From contig NZ_FOMS01000014.1 of the NCBI RefSeq assembly GCF_900112685.1, positions 58,477-122,476 on the forward strand: a DNA stretch of 64,000 nucleotides. Direction: 5' to 3'. The stretch comes from Roseivivax sediminis (GTDB lineage Bacteria > Pseudomonadota > Alphaproteobacteria > Rhodobacterales > Rhodobacteraceae). Made by a program: the position numbers and the translations under genes. Of the stretch, positions 51,171 through 59,723 are shown one piece after another. Position 1 is the first letter of the stretch, and each line of letters starts with the position of its first letter. The notes beneath the pieces are model-generated. The model saw only the letters and a list, made by a program, of their open reading frames with translations. It was not told the DNA's origin and searched no databases.

Positions 51171-52157
51171 ATGGGTGATTTGGGAAGCTCTCCGACGGTG
51201 CAAACCGCGACGGACGATCTGGCGCACATGCAGCAGGTCCTGATGACCGAGGCGCGTGCGCTGGACAAGATGGGGCAGGAACTGGGCGACAACCACCTCA
51301 AGGCCATCGATCTGCTGTTTGCCGCCAAGGGGCGCATAATCATCTCGGGCGTGGGCAAGTCCGGGCACATCGGCTGCAAGATCGCAGCGACTTTTGCCTC
51401 TACCGGGACGCCGGCGCAATTCGTCCACCCCACCGAGGCCAGCCACGGCGATCTTGGCATGGTGACCGAACAGGACGTCTGCCTGGTGATCTCGAACTCC
51501 GGCGAGACCAAGGAGCTGGCGGATATCGTCACCCATTGCGGACGCTTCTCAATCCCGCTGATCGCCATCACCAGCCGCAGAGGCAGCACGCTCGATGTAG
51601 AATCGGACGTGACCTTGCTGCTGCCCGATGCGCCAGAAGCCTGTAGTATCGGCGTCGCGCCCACCACATCCACCACTGCGACACTCGCGATGGGCGATGC
51701 CCTAGCGGTAGCGCTGATGCACCGTCGTGGGTTCAAGCGTGAAGATTTCCAAGTGCTCCATCCGGGCGGCAAGCTTGGTTCCCAGCTGAAGCGAGTCGAG
51801 GCTTTGATGCACAGCGGCGACGCCATTCCTACCGTGCGTCCCGACGCCGCCATGGGCGAAGTGCTGATCGAGATGACCTCGAAAGGCTTTGGTATGGCCG
51901 GTGTCATCGAAGACGGCAAGTTGATCGGCGTTGTCACCGACGGTGACCTTCGCCGCAACCTGTCTGATCTCATGGCCCGCAGTGCGGGCGAAGTGGCAAC
52001 GCTCGGTCCCAAGACCGTGCAGCGTGATATTCTGGCCTCCGAGGCGCTGAACATCATGAACACGTCTAAGATCAGCGCCCTATTCGTGCTTGATGTCACT
52101 GGTGCGGTTGTCGGCGTGCTGCACATCCACGATCTTCTGCGGGCGGGTGTTGCATGA
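51171..52157 (+). CDS. kdsD: arabinose-5-phosphate isomerase
   Basis: 328 residues, the same length as E. coli KdsD. The ATG (MGDLGSSPTVQ) follows AGAAGGAG; an in-frame extension upstream belongs to the wzc remnant. SIS domain: ISGVGKSGHIGCKIAATFAS and EASHGDLGMVTEQD, with ISNSGETKELADIV; two CBS domains follow from about residue 205. Makes D-arabinose 5-phosphate for KDO synthesis. Overlaps kdsB by four bases. Confidence 0.92.
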   Translation: MGDLGSSPTVQTATDDLAHMQQVLMTEARALDKMGQELGDNHLKAIDLLFAAKGRIIISGVGKSGHIGCKIAATFASTGTPAQFVHPTEASHGDLGMVTEQDVCLVISNSGETKELADIVTHCGRFSIPLIAITSRRGSTLDVESDVTLLLPDAPEACSIGVAPTTSTTATLAMGDALAVALMHRRGFKREDFQVLHPGGKLGSQLKRVEALMHSGDAIPTVRPDAAMGEVLIEMTSKGFGMAGVIEDGKLIGVVTDGDLRRNLSDLMARSAGEVATLGPKTVQRDILASEALNIMNTSKISALFVLDVTGAVVGVLHIHDLLRAGVA

Positions 52158-52951
52158 CCACGACCATTCTGATTCCGGCGCGCTACGCATCGACGCGCTA
52201 TCCGGGCAAACCCTTGGCCACACTGACCGGTCCTGACGGCGCAAAGACGCTGATACAGCGCAGCTGGGAAGCGGCCATGTCGGTGCCGGAAGCGGACAAC
52301 GTGTTTGTCGCCACCGATGATGAGCGCATTGCCGAAGCCTCCCGCGGGTTTGGCGCAGAGGTCATCATGACCGATGAGGCCTGCCGCAATGGCACGGAAC
52401 GCTGCGCCGATGCGCTTGCCCGTACCGGCATGACCCCGGACATCGTGGTCAATCTGCAAGGTGATGCGCCTCTGACGCCTGCATGGTTCCTGTCCGACCT
52501 GATCCAGGCGATGAAGGCGGAGGAGAGCCTTGATGCGGCGACACCGGTGCTGCGCTGCGACCCCGAAACCCTGTCCATGTTAATCGAAGATCGGGACAAT
52601 GGGCGCGTAGGTGGGACGACTGCCGTTTTCGACACAGATTATCGGGCGCTCTACTTCTCCAAGGAAGTGATCCCCTTTACCGGCGGCAAGACCTTTGCCG
52701 AAGGCGAGGTGCCAGTGTTCCACCACGTTGGTGTCTATGCCTACCGCACCACAGCTCTGACCCGCTACATCGATTGGCCAGAAGGCCGGATGGAAAAGCT
52801 CGAAGGGCTGGAACAGCTCCGCTTTCTTGAAAACGGCGCGCGCATGAAATGCGTCGAAGTCGACGCCCGGGGACGGATATTCTGGGAATTGAACAACCCC
52901 GAGGACATCGCTCGTATCGAGCAGGTTCTCAACCGTGATGGAACGCTATGA
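52154..52951 (+). CDS. kdsB: 3-deoxy-manno-octulosonate cytidylyltransferase
   Basis: 265 residues. Nucleotide-binding start [40 protein letters not shown], and [14 protein letters not shown] (metal Asp); C-terminal [20 protein letters not shown]. Activates KDO as CMP-KDO. Couples to kdsD and kdsA through four-base overlaps. The usual sequence has NVQGDEPL; here NLQGDAPL, a conservative variation. Confidence 0.9.
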   Translation: MTTTILIPARYASTRYPGKPLATLTGPDGAKTLIQRSWEAAMSVPEADNVFVATDDERIAEASRGFGAEVIMTDEACRNGTERCADALARTGMTPDIVVNLQGDAPLTPAWFLSDLIQAMKAEESLDAATPVLRCDPETLSMLIEDRDNGRVGGTTAVFDTDYRALYFSKEVIPFTGGKTFAEGEVPVFHHVGVYAYRTTALTRYIDWPEGRMEKLEGLEQLRFLENGARMKCVEVDARGRIFWELNNPEDIARIEQVLNRDGTL

Positions 52952-53766
52952 AAACTGTCACAGTCGGCAATATCGACATCTCCAACGAGAACCGCTTTGC
53001 CCTGCTTGCTGGTCCTTGCCAGCTTGAAAGCCTTGATCACGCCCGGATGCTGGCGGAAAAGATCGGTGAAGCCTGCGAAACCAACGGTGTGTCCTATGTC
53101 TTCAAGGCCAGCTACGACAAGGCGAACCGGACATCGTTGAGCGGCCAGCGCGGTCTCGGCATCGAAAAAGGTCTGGAGATCCTCAACAGCATCCGCGAGG
53201 AGTTCGGCTGCCCCATCGTGACAGATGTGCATGACATCCCGCAGGTGCAAGGCGCTGCTGAGGTCGTCGACATCCTGCAAATTCCAGCGTTCCTGTGCCG
53301 CCAGACCGACCTGCTGCTCGCCGCAGGTGAGACTGGCAAAGCCATCAACATCAAGAAGGGTCAGTTCCTTGCCCCGTGGGACATGATGAACGTCGCAGCC
53401 AAACTGGCCTCGACCGGCAACGAAAATATCATGCTGTGTGATCGTGGCACCTCCTTTGGCTACAACACGCTGGTCAGTGACTTCCGCGGTCTGCCCACTA
53501 TGGCAGAGACCGGCTATCCGGTGGTCTTTGACGCAACCCATTCGGTGCAGCAGCCCGGCGGCAAAGGCGTCTCCTCTGGCGGTCAGCGTGAATTCGTGCC
53601 AGTGCTGGCGAGGGCGGCGGTGGCCGTGGGCGTCGGTGCGCTGTTCATGGAGGTCCACGAGGATCCCGACAATGCCCCCTCTGACGGGCCGAACATGGTC
53701 CGTATCGAAGAACTGGACGGTATCCTGTCGAAGCTGGTGGCGCTGGACAATGTCATCAAGGGCTGA
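52948..53766 (+). CDS. kdsA: 3-deoxy-D-manno-octulosonate 8-phosphate synthase
   Basis: 272 residues. [20 protein letters not shown] near residue 18, [39 protein letters not shown] and [12 protein letters not shown] are the family landmarks. The motif FDATHSVQ with the neighbouring Asn-free site cannot separate metal-dependent from independent forms by eye. It condenses arabinose 5-phosphate with PEP. No kdsC phosphatase is present in the window. Confidence 0.93.
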   Translation: MKTVTVGNIDISNENRFALLAGPCQLESLDHARMLAEKIGEACETNGVSYVFKASYDKANRTSLSGQRGLGIEKGLEILNSIREEFGCPIVTDVHDIPQVQGAAEVVDILQIPAFLCRQTDLLLAAGETGKAINIKKGQFLAPWDMMNVAAKLASTGNENIMLCDRGTSFGYNTLVSDFRGLPTMAETGYPVVFDATHSVQQPGGKGVSSGGQREFVPVLARAAVAVGVGALFMEVHEDPDNAPSDGPNMVRIEELDGILSKLVALDNVIKG

Positions 53767-53842
53767 GGTACCGGGATGTGCTGTGACCCCCGATTTTCCC
53801 TCCATCTGATGATAGAGTCCGGCCCAACAAGAGGACCGGAAG

Positions 53843-54111
53843 ATGAAGAGATCGAAGTTCAGCGAAGAGCAGATCATCGCGATTCTGCGGGAGCAGGAAG
53901 CGGGCGCGAAGACTGCTGACGTCTGCCGCAGGGGCACGGGATCAGCAGCGCGACATTCTATTCCTGGAAGAGCCGCTATGGCGGCATGGATGTGTCTGAC
54001 GTGAAGCGGCTGAAGGCGCTCGAGGAGGAGAACGCCAAGCTCAAGCGGCTCTATGCGGATGCGATGCTGGACAACACTGCGCTGAAGGATCTGCTCGGCC
54101 GAAAGTGGTGA
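53843..54111 (+). pseudogene. IS3-family transposase OrfA, frameshifted
   Basis: MKRSKFSEEQIIAILREQEA, VCRR, then two extra G bases shift the frame; the intact continuation HGISSATFYSWKSRYGGMDV and [20 protein letters not shown] is readable in the next frame to the TGA at 54109. The helix-turn-helix protein would be cut at about residue 33. Confidence 0.75.
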
Positions 54112-55031
54112 CGCCCGCCGCGAAGCGGCTTGCGGTCGCTCGGCTTGTGCAAGCGCACGAGATGAGCGAGCGGCGGACGTGTCACCTCATTGGCACCGAT
54201 CGGTCGATGATCCGGTATTGCGCCCGGCGGCCCGAGGATGCCGCGCTCCGGGACCGTATGCGCGACCTTGCCGGGGAACGCCGGCGGTTCGGCTATCGGC
54301 GGCTCCACGTTCTGCTGCGCCAGGAAGGCCTCGTGGAGAACCGCAATAAGACTGAGCGCATCTATCGCGAGGAGGGATTGTCGGTGAAGCGCAGGCGGGG
54401 GCGCAAGAAGGCCACTGGCACGCGGGCACCCCTCCTCGTGGAGGCAGTGCCGAACGCCCGCTGGTCGGTCGACTTCGTGCATGACCAGCTCACGTCCGGA
54501 CGGCGCCTGCGCATCCTGAACGTGATTGACGACGTCACCAAGGAATGCCTGGCGGTAGTCGTCGACACGTCCATCAGCGGGCGCAGAGTGGCTCGGGAGC
54601 TGTCTGGCCTCATTGCCACCCGCGGCTCGCCCGGCATGATCGTCAGCGACCACGGCACGGAATTCACCTCGAACGCCATGCTCGAATGGACGCAGAAGAC
54701 CGGCGTGCCCTGGCATTTCATCGCGCCGGGAAAGCCGATGCAGAACGGGATCTGCGAAGCTTTCAATGGCCGAATGCGTGACGAACTCCTCAACGAAACT
54801 CTGTTTGTCAGCCTCGATCACGCTCGCGATGCCACCGCCCGGTGGGTCGCCGATTACAACTCGTGCCGGCCGCATTCCGCGCTCGGCTACATGCCACCGG
54901 CGGCCTATGCCGCCAAGCTCACCGCAATGGACGATCCGCTCCACGCACCTGAAACGCTGCGCGGATCGCCCATTGCTCCACCGGCGCACCCGCGCCAAGC
55001 TGACCGCCGGGCTCCGGCTTCGGGTGGATGA
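54105..55031 (+). CDS. IS3-family transposase OrfB
   Basis: 308 residues, complete. DDE residues in [31 protein letters not shown] and [25 protein letters not shown] tail ([17 protein letters not shown]). The first codon is GTG/ATG inside the orfA end, as usual for elements that make OrfAB by frameshift. With orfA broken the copy may only be mobilised in trans. Confidence 0.88.
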   Translation: MVTPAAKRLAVARLVQAHEMSERRTCHLIGTDRSMIRYCARRPEDAALRDRMRDLAGERRRFGYRRLHVLLRQEGLVENRNKTERIYREEGLSVKRRRGRKKATGTRAPLLVEAVPNARWSVDFVHDQLTSGRRLRILNVIDDVTKECLAVVVDTSISGRRVARELSGLIATRGSPGMIVSDHGTEFTSNAMLEWTQKTGVPWHFIAPGKPMQNGICEAFNGRMRDELLNETLFVSLDHARDATARWVADYNSCRPHSALGYMPPAAYAAKLTAMDDPLHAPETLRGSPIAPPAHPRQADRRAPASGG

Positions 55032-55078
55032 AAATCGGGGGTCACAGCACAGGTAATAGGGCAGGGCCCACCTCACTC

Positions 55079-56446
55079 TCAATTTGTTGCCTGCGCCACG
55101 GACGTCGTAATCAGCGAGGGCGTGATCTGTCGGATGACCCGGTTCCATCGGGTCACCGGTTGCTCGGCGACGAAGATCACGTCGTTCGGCCGAAGTTGGA
55201 ACCGGGTGGCCAGGACCAAGTTGTTGGCATTCTTGGCATTGAGCCGCCAAGCGGTCATAGCCCCGAATTCGCGCGGATCCGGTGAGCCGCGCAGCACGTA
55301 GATCTCCGAGACGTCCCCGGTTTCGGTCGTCACGCCGCCGCTCCCTTCGTAAAGCGCGTCGGCCAAGCTCGCCTGTGTGTCGAACGGTAGCGGATAGCGG
55401 CTCTGTTCGCCAACTTCACCGGTAAGGTAGACATAGTCGCGCTCCACCGATCCAAGTTCGAGCCGTGACTGAAAATTCTGCCGCGCGTCTTGCTGGTTAT
55501 TACGGCGAATGGCCACTTCGGTGTTGAGTGCGTTCAGGGCCGATACACGGGCGTCTTGGCGGAATTCCGCGAGCCGAATCTGCTCCTCGAAATAGGCTCG
55601 CGCCAGTTCGAGTTCGTAGGAGGTGTCGACAAAGACGCTGTCGCCATCAACCAGTTGGATGCGGCGCAGGGCAGAGTTGGAATAGAGTTCCTCGAGGGGG
55701 ATCTGGTAGAGTGTGCCGTCGCGGTAGATCCGCACACTCGCCAGATCCTCGTCCTCAACGGTGATGCCGCCAGCGGCGGCCAGCGCCTCGTCGAGATAGA
55801 TCGGTGTCAACCGGATCGGCGCCACGGTGGGCTGGGCCACGGCGCCGCCGATCGATATCTTCTTGGAGTTGAACTCGGCAATCTCCAAGCTAAACGTCGG
55901 GTCGATCTGGTTTTCAACCAGCCGCTGGAAGACCTCCGCCTCCGCCTCTTCGAGTGTCAGTCCCGAGACATTCACCCGGCCCACGTTCGGGATCGCGATC
56001 GCTCCGTCGTCCTGCACTGTATAACCTTGGCGCGCATTGGTTGCGGCCAGAAGACCAGTCAGTTCCTCGACCGTCGAGCCAGCCTGCTGCGTGGCGAGCA
56101 GCACCACGTCGCCGATGCCGATCCGGTAAGGCTGCGGCGACACCGGAGGCGGCAGACGGGTTTCGAGCGTGCCCTCCTGCGGACGACTGCTCTGGGCCGG
56201 TTGCGGCACCGCGCCGGCACCGCGCAAACCACTGCCGCTACCGGCGGTCTGAAAGAACACCTCCGGTAGACGCTTAGGACTATACGTCGATCGATTGGCG
56301 ACCAGGACAGTCTCGGGTGTAATCGAGACCACGCGCACCTTGCCGTCGGGCCCCGCGTTGCGACTGACGGCCGGACTTTTGTAGGCCACGCCACAGCCGG
56401 CCAGCCAGACACTCATCGCGAGGAATGCGAAAAGGGCGCGCATCAT
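55079..56446 (-). CDS. Wza-type polysaccharide export lipoprotein
   Basis: 455 residues. Start at the ATGATG behind AAGGAGAATACC; lipobox LAGC near residue 19 (MMRALFAFLAMSVWLAGC). Poly_export domain: PQPYRIGIGDVVLLATQQAG near residue 105 and YTVQDDGAIAIPNVGRVNVS, then SLBB-type domains (SIGGAVAQPTVAPIRLTPIY, VYLTGEVGEQSRYPLPFDTQ). C-terminus FVAEQPVTRWNRVIRQITP forms the amphipathic membrane helix. Outer-membrane channel for the polysaccharide, working with the Wzc-like kinase. Confidence 0.88.
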   Translation of the reverse strand: MMRALFAFLAMSVWLAGCGVAYKSPAVSRNAGPDGKVRVVSITPETVLVANRSTYSPKRLPEVFFQTAGSGSGLRGAGAVPQPAQSSRPQEGTLETRLPPPVSPQPYRIGIGDVVLLATQQAGSTVEELTGLLAATNARQGYTVQDDGAIAIPNVGRVNVSGLTLEEAEAEVFQRLVENQIDPTFSLEIAEFNSKKISIGGAVAQPTVAPIRLTPIYLDEALAAAGGITVEDEDLASVRIYRDGTLYQIPLEELYSNSALRRIQLVDGDSVFVDTSYELELARAYFEEQIRLAEFRQDARVSALNALNTEVAIRRNNQQDARQNFQSRLELGSVERDYVYLTGEVGEQSRYPLPFDTQASLADALYEGSGGVTTETGDVSEIYVLRGSPDPREFGAMTAWRLNAKNANNLVLATRFQLRPNDVIFVAEQPVTRWNRVIRQITPSLITTSVAQATN

Positions 56447-56500
56447 GGTATTCTCCTTCGGTCCCCGGCACGGTTCCGCCCGCTTCGGGATCATGGTGGC

Positions 56501-57109
56501 TCACCGCGGATCGCCGAAGCGCCAGGCTCCAGACCCGGCGCGGGGATGCTGACGTGACGATAGCACGGCTCCCGATTCCGGCACGATGCGGTAAGTGTTC
56601 ACAAAATCTTCGGTCATTCCGGTGCAGTCCTCGCTCACGCGCATCCCGGAGACGGTAACGGTGCAGACATAGCTTTCTAGCACCGTCTGGCCCTCACCAT
56701 CGAGACGGGACTGAAAGCGTTCGGCCAGGCCGTCCTCTCCCGCCGACATGAGCGCAGCGAGGTCCGACACATCCGTCGACATCAGGTCGTCGCCGAGACC
56801 GCGTGTCGCCACTAGCAAGCCGCCACGGAACGTGAACCCTGCGCCGTCCGGCGCGAGCCAGAGCACGGCGCCGTCGGGCAGTGTCGAGGCCCGGCGCAGC
56901 GTGATGGTACGCTCCGTCGCCTCTTCGGTCGCGGCCCTGGTGGGCGCGTCGGCGCGGACCAGCGCCGCGTAGCGCGGATCGCTCCGTATCGGAAGGAACG
57001 GTAGGAGATGCCGCGCGGTGTCACGTGCGAAGCGTTGCGGCTCCCCAGTCGAGGAGCATCCCGCCAGCACCGCCGAGAGTGCGAAAGCCAGAGCATACCG
57101 CCTCTTCAT
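56501..57109 (-). CDS. YjbF/GfcB-family lipoprotein
   Basis: 202 residues with lipobox LAGC near residue 18 (MKRRYALAFALSAVLAGCSS). It contains SDPRYAALVRADAPT and LWLAPDGAGFTFRGGLLVAT, then GLGDDLMSTDVSDLAALMSA, the conserved block of the YjbF/GfcB family. It overlaps the YjbH-like stop by four bases. In E. coli the homologues are in the yjbEFGH and group-4 capsule operons. Confidence 0.75.
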   Translation of the reverse strand: MKRRYALAFALSAVLAGCSSTGEPQRFARDTARHLLPFLPIRSDPRYAALVRADAPTRAATEEATERTITLRRASTLPDGAVLWLAPDGAGFTFRGGLLVATRGLGDDLMSTDVSDLAALMSAGEDGLAERFQSRLDGEGQTVLESYVCTVTVSGMRVSEDCTGMTEDFVNTYRIVPESGAVLSSRQHPRAGSGAWRFGDPR

Positions 57110-59271
57110 CGCCAGAACCGTCCCCAGTCTTCCTGTAGCTCGCGCGGCTGCATGTTGCGTACCCTGTCATAGAGCCGCGCGGCCTGCTCGACCCGCGCGC
57201 CACCATCACCGGTCACCGGCCGCCAAGTGGTCGAATAGACCGATCGCGATGGCGTGCCGAACAGCCAGCTTGCCGGAACGCTGAACCGGATCCCCTTGTC
57301 AAAGCTGCCCTCGCCGAACGCGTCGGTGGACATCTCGGTGATCGTGGCATAAGCGCCGACACTGAAGCCATTGGCGAACTCGCGGTCCAAGCTGAGCGTG
57401 CCGCCGATATCCCCGGCGAGGTAGCGACCGACATCGAGCTGCAAAAGATAGTCGTCACCAAGCTCGTAATAGGCCGAGGCGAAGCCGGTTGTGGTAGTGT
57501 AGTCCTCGAAGCCGAAGACTTCGCCGGGCGCGCGCTTCGCCGCCCAGGTAAGTTCGGTCCCGAAGCCCCAGCGGCCGCCTGCGGGTTTCCACAGAAGCTC
57601 GCCCGAAACGCCTCCGTACATCTGCTCGAACATCCCGGCCGAGATCCGGCCAAATAGTTCGGGACCCGGGCGGAAATGGTAATCCGCGGTCAGCCGGCGC
57701 AGTTCGAGATCGGTATCATCGTCGTAGCGGGCCGCGTCGGTGCGCACGACCGGCCAGGTGCCGGAGCCGTCGGACAGGTTCGGCACCGGCTCCACACGTC
57801 TGACGAAAGCAGGCTGACGCAATTCGGTCTCGACCGTGAGGCCGGGCAGCAACGCCATTCGGGCGGTCGCACGCAGACCGCTTTCGGCGATGAAGTTGTC
57901 GGGGTCCGACCAGGTCGGCCCGACATAAGGCGAGAGCCCGAAGGTCAACCGCGGATAACCGCCGCTGCGCACGTCCAGAGGATAGACACTGCCCTCCTCG
58001 AGCCGCGCCCGCGCAAGGCTGTTCCAGCCGCCCTCGAGGTCGCCTTGAAGGTCAGCCAAATCGCTGCGGGCAAACGTCACTGCGGTGGGTGCAATCTCGC
58101 CCTGCCGCGGCACCAACGTGATCCGAGCCACTTCGGCAGGCAAAACCGCAGCGAGTGTGCGGGCCGCACGGCCGAGCCCCTCGGCCTCGGCGAGATAACG
58201 GTCATTTCGGTAATGCACCACGACGCGGTCGCCGTCGCGATCAAGGGACAGCAGCGCAAGTCCTTCGGCGGAGAAAGCAGCCTGAGCTTTTTCCGAGAGT
58301 GATCCCTGCGCCCCGATCAAGCCGGTGCCGGACGGCAGATCCCAGCCAAGAGCCGCGGTCGAGGCAGCGGGCACGACTGGCCCTTGTCCCGCCCGACCGT
58401 TGTCCGGCCCCAGCGGATCGGTGGCATCGAAAGTGTAGCTCAACTGCAGGCCCGCGGTCGTGCCGTAGAGCCAAGCAGCAGTCAGATCGAGCCCACCGAC
58501 CCGGTAGGTGGCAGCTACATTGAAGGGACTCTGGTGGTCCAAGTCGGTCCGAGCGGTTTCGGGGTCGTAGGCGTCAGAGGAATATTCCGCACTTAGCACC
58601 AAACGGTCGGTCGCTTGGAACTGGATCCCGCCGAAAAGCGCGGCCTCACCCCGGAACCACTGATCGGCATCGAACTTGCCGGTCTGGGCGATACCCTCGC
58701 CCGAATCGTCGGGCCGGCTGTCGAAGGCTTCACTCAAAAAACCCAGCGGGTTACCGAAGCCGCCTTGGGTGCCAAGCCGTCCCCAGCCCAGACCACCAGT
58801 GGCGCGCACTCGACCGAAGGTCTTGGACGCCACAAGATATTCGCCGCCGTAGATCCCGGTGCCGCCGAAATCCTGAAGCCCGACGGTCACCGCGGGACGG
58901 CGGGCGGTCTCGTCGGCTAACTGGTAGCGAAGATCGAAACTACGGTCGTAATAGGCACCGTCACCGGAGCCATATCCCTCAATATAGCTGTAGCGGAAGA
59001 CGCCCGACAGGCGCGGAGAGATCTGGAAGTGAAATACGTTGCGCTGCGTGACGTCGGTGGAATTGACTGAAAGCGTGCCGTTGGCATCGGGCATCTGGTG
59101 GGCCGTCGGCATGTCAACGATGCCGGGCACACCCTGGAAGCTCAGGATCGGACGTTTCCAGACGCTCCCCTCGTCGGAACTCTGGGAAACCGCGCTGCTG
59201 GCCCAGCAGAGATAGACGCTGCCGCACAACAGAGCATGTCGGAGTCCCACACATCCGGTCGTTCGCTTCAT
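57106..59271 (-). CDS. YjbH/GfcD-type outer-membrane polysaccharide protein
   Basis: 721 residues with a signal peptide (MKRTTGCVGLRHALLCGSVY, cut near AVSQSS). N-terminal barrel-type segment FQGVPGIVDMPTAHQMPDAN with HFQISPRLSGVFRYSYIEGY; a middle alpha/beta domain; a second barrel-like half with RPGPELFGRISAGMFEQMYG, EVFGFEDYTTTTGFASAYYE and DVGRYLAGDIGGTLSLDREF, the diagnostic YjbH stretch. The start follows GAGGATTTG. Probably forms an outer-membrane assembly with the YjbF-like lipoprotein; no YjbG gene is present. Confidence 0.8.
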   Translation of the reverse strand: MKRTTGCVGLRHALLCGSVYLCWASSAVSQSSDEGSVWKRPILSFQGVPGIVDMPTAHQMPDANGTLSVNSTDVTQRNVFHFQISPRLSGVFRYSYIEGYGSGDGAYYDRSFDLRYQLADETARRPAVTVGLQDFGGTGIYGGEYLVASKTFGRVRATGGLGWGRLGTQGGFGNPLGFLSEAFDSRPDDSGEGIAQTGKFDADQWFRGEAALFGGIQFQATDRLVLSAEYSSDAYDPETARTDLDHQSPFNVAATYRVGGLDLTAAWLYGTTAGLQLSYTFDATDPLGPDNGRAGQGPVVPAASTAALGWDLPSGTGLIGAQGSLSEKAQAAFSAEGLALLSLDRDGDRVVVHYRNDRYLAEAEGLGRAARTLAAVLPAEVARITLVPRQGEIAPTAVTFARSDLADLQGDLEGGWNSLARARLEEGSVYPLDVRSGGYPRLTFGLSPYVGPTWSDPDNFIAESGLRATARMALLPGLTVETELRQPAFVRRVEPVPNLSDGSGTWPVVRTDAARYDDDTDLELRRLTADYHFRPGPELFGRISAGMFEQMYGGVSGELLWKPAGGRWGFGTELTWAAKRAPGEVFGFEDYTTTTGFASAYYELGDDYLLQLDVGRYLAGDIGGTLSLDREFANGFSVGAYATITEMSTDAFGEGSFDKGIRFSVPASWLFGTPSRSVYSTTWRPVTGDGGARVEQAARLYDRVRNMQPRELQEDWGRFWR

Positions 59272-59677
59272 CAAATCCTCGCAACCCGCCGGGGTCGGGC
59301 TCGTTGTCACAGAGGCACGGATAGACCGAAGCAGTCGTGCTCGCTACCCCGTATTTCATGCTCCATACGCATCGTGCGCCGAAAACAGAGCAGCCTTGAC
59401 GCCCGAATTCGAATACCCCGGCTTGGGCCTTGCCCAGCAGGCAATCGGTTCATCTGATCTGCTAAATTCAATCTGGGCGTTGCAGCTCAGCGGACACTCA
59501 GGGCCCGCTTCAACCTTGCCCCAGCTCCGACGGCAGCGATCCACTATCAACTCGCCGTGAACTTTGAGCAGTTGGCGGGTTACCATGGTCTGCGAGGGAT
59601 GAAGGACAGCCCGATAACCTACCCATGATGCCGCGTTAAAGACCTTGGGCGGATATGAGCCGCGTTCTCACGGAAGG
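59272..59677. other. gene-free spacer upstream of the export operon
   Basis: About 400 bases between the RTX gene's 3' end and the YjbH-like start, hence promoter-bearing for the minus-strand export operon. Short open frames exist but show no coding character and no recognisable products. No tRNA or repeat was seen. Confidence 0.4.
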
Positions 59678-59716
59678 TTCTCCGGGGCTCGAAGGATCGA
59701 TCCGAGCCCCGGAGAA
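59678..59716 (-). terminator. hairpin terminator of the RTX gene
   Basis: TTCTCCGGGGCTCG and its exact reverse complement CGAGCCCCGGAGAA with an 11-base loop, eight bases behind the RTX stop. The 14-bp stem is strong; the following T run (on the minus strand CCTTCC) is weak. Confidence 0.65.
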
Positions 59717-59723
59717 TTACAAT

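Larger units (their letters stand above)
53777..55051 (+). mobile_element. IS3-family insertion sequence, copy B
   Basis: About 1275 bases with matching ends TGTGCTGTGACCCCCGATTT (left and inverted on the right). Encodes a frameshifted orfA and an intact orfB. Target duplication is doubtful: flanks are GGGA on the left and GGTA on the right. It lies between the ends of the converging kdsA and wza-like genes and interrupts no gene. Different subgroup from copy A, judged by the ends. Confidence 0.85.

Noticed and set aside
50886..52157. A natural fusion of a BY-kinase Walker B segment to KdsD
   Set aside because: The frame is open across the junction, but KdsD has its own ATG with an AAGGAG site and the normal 328-residue length; the upstream part is the tail of a degenerate wzc.
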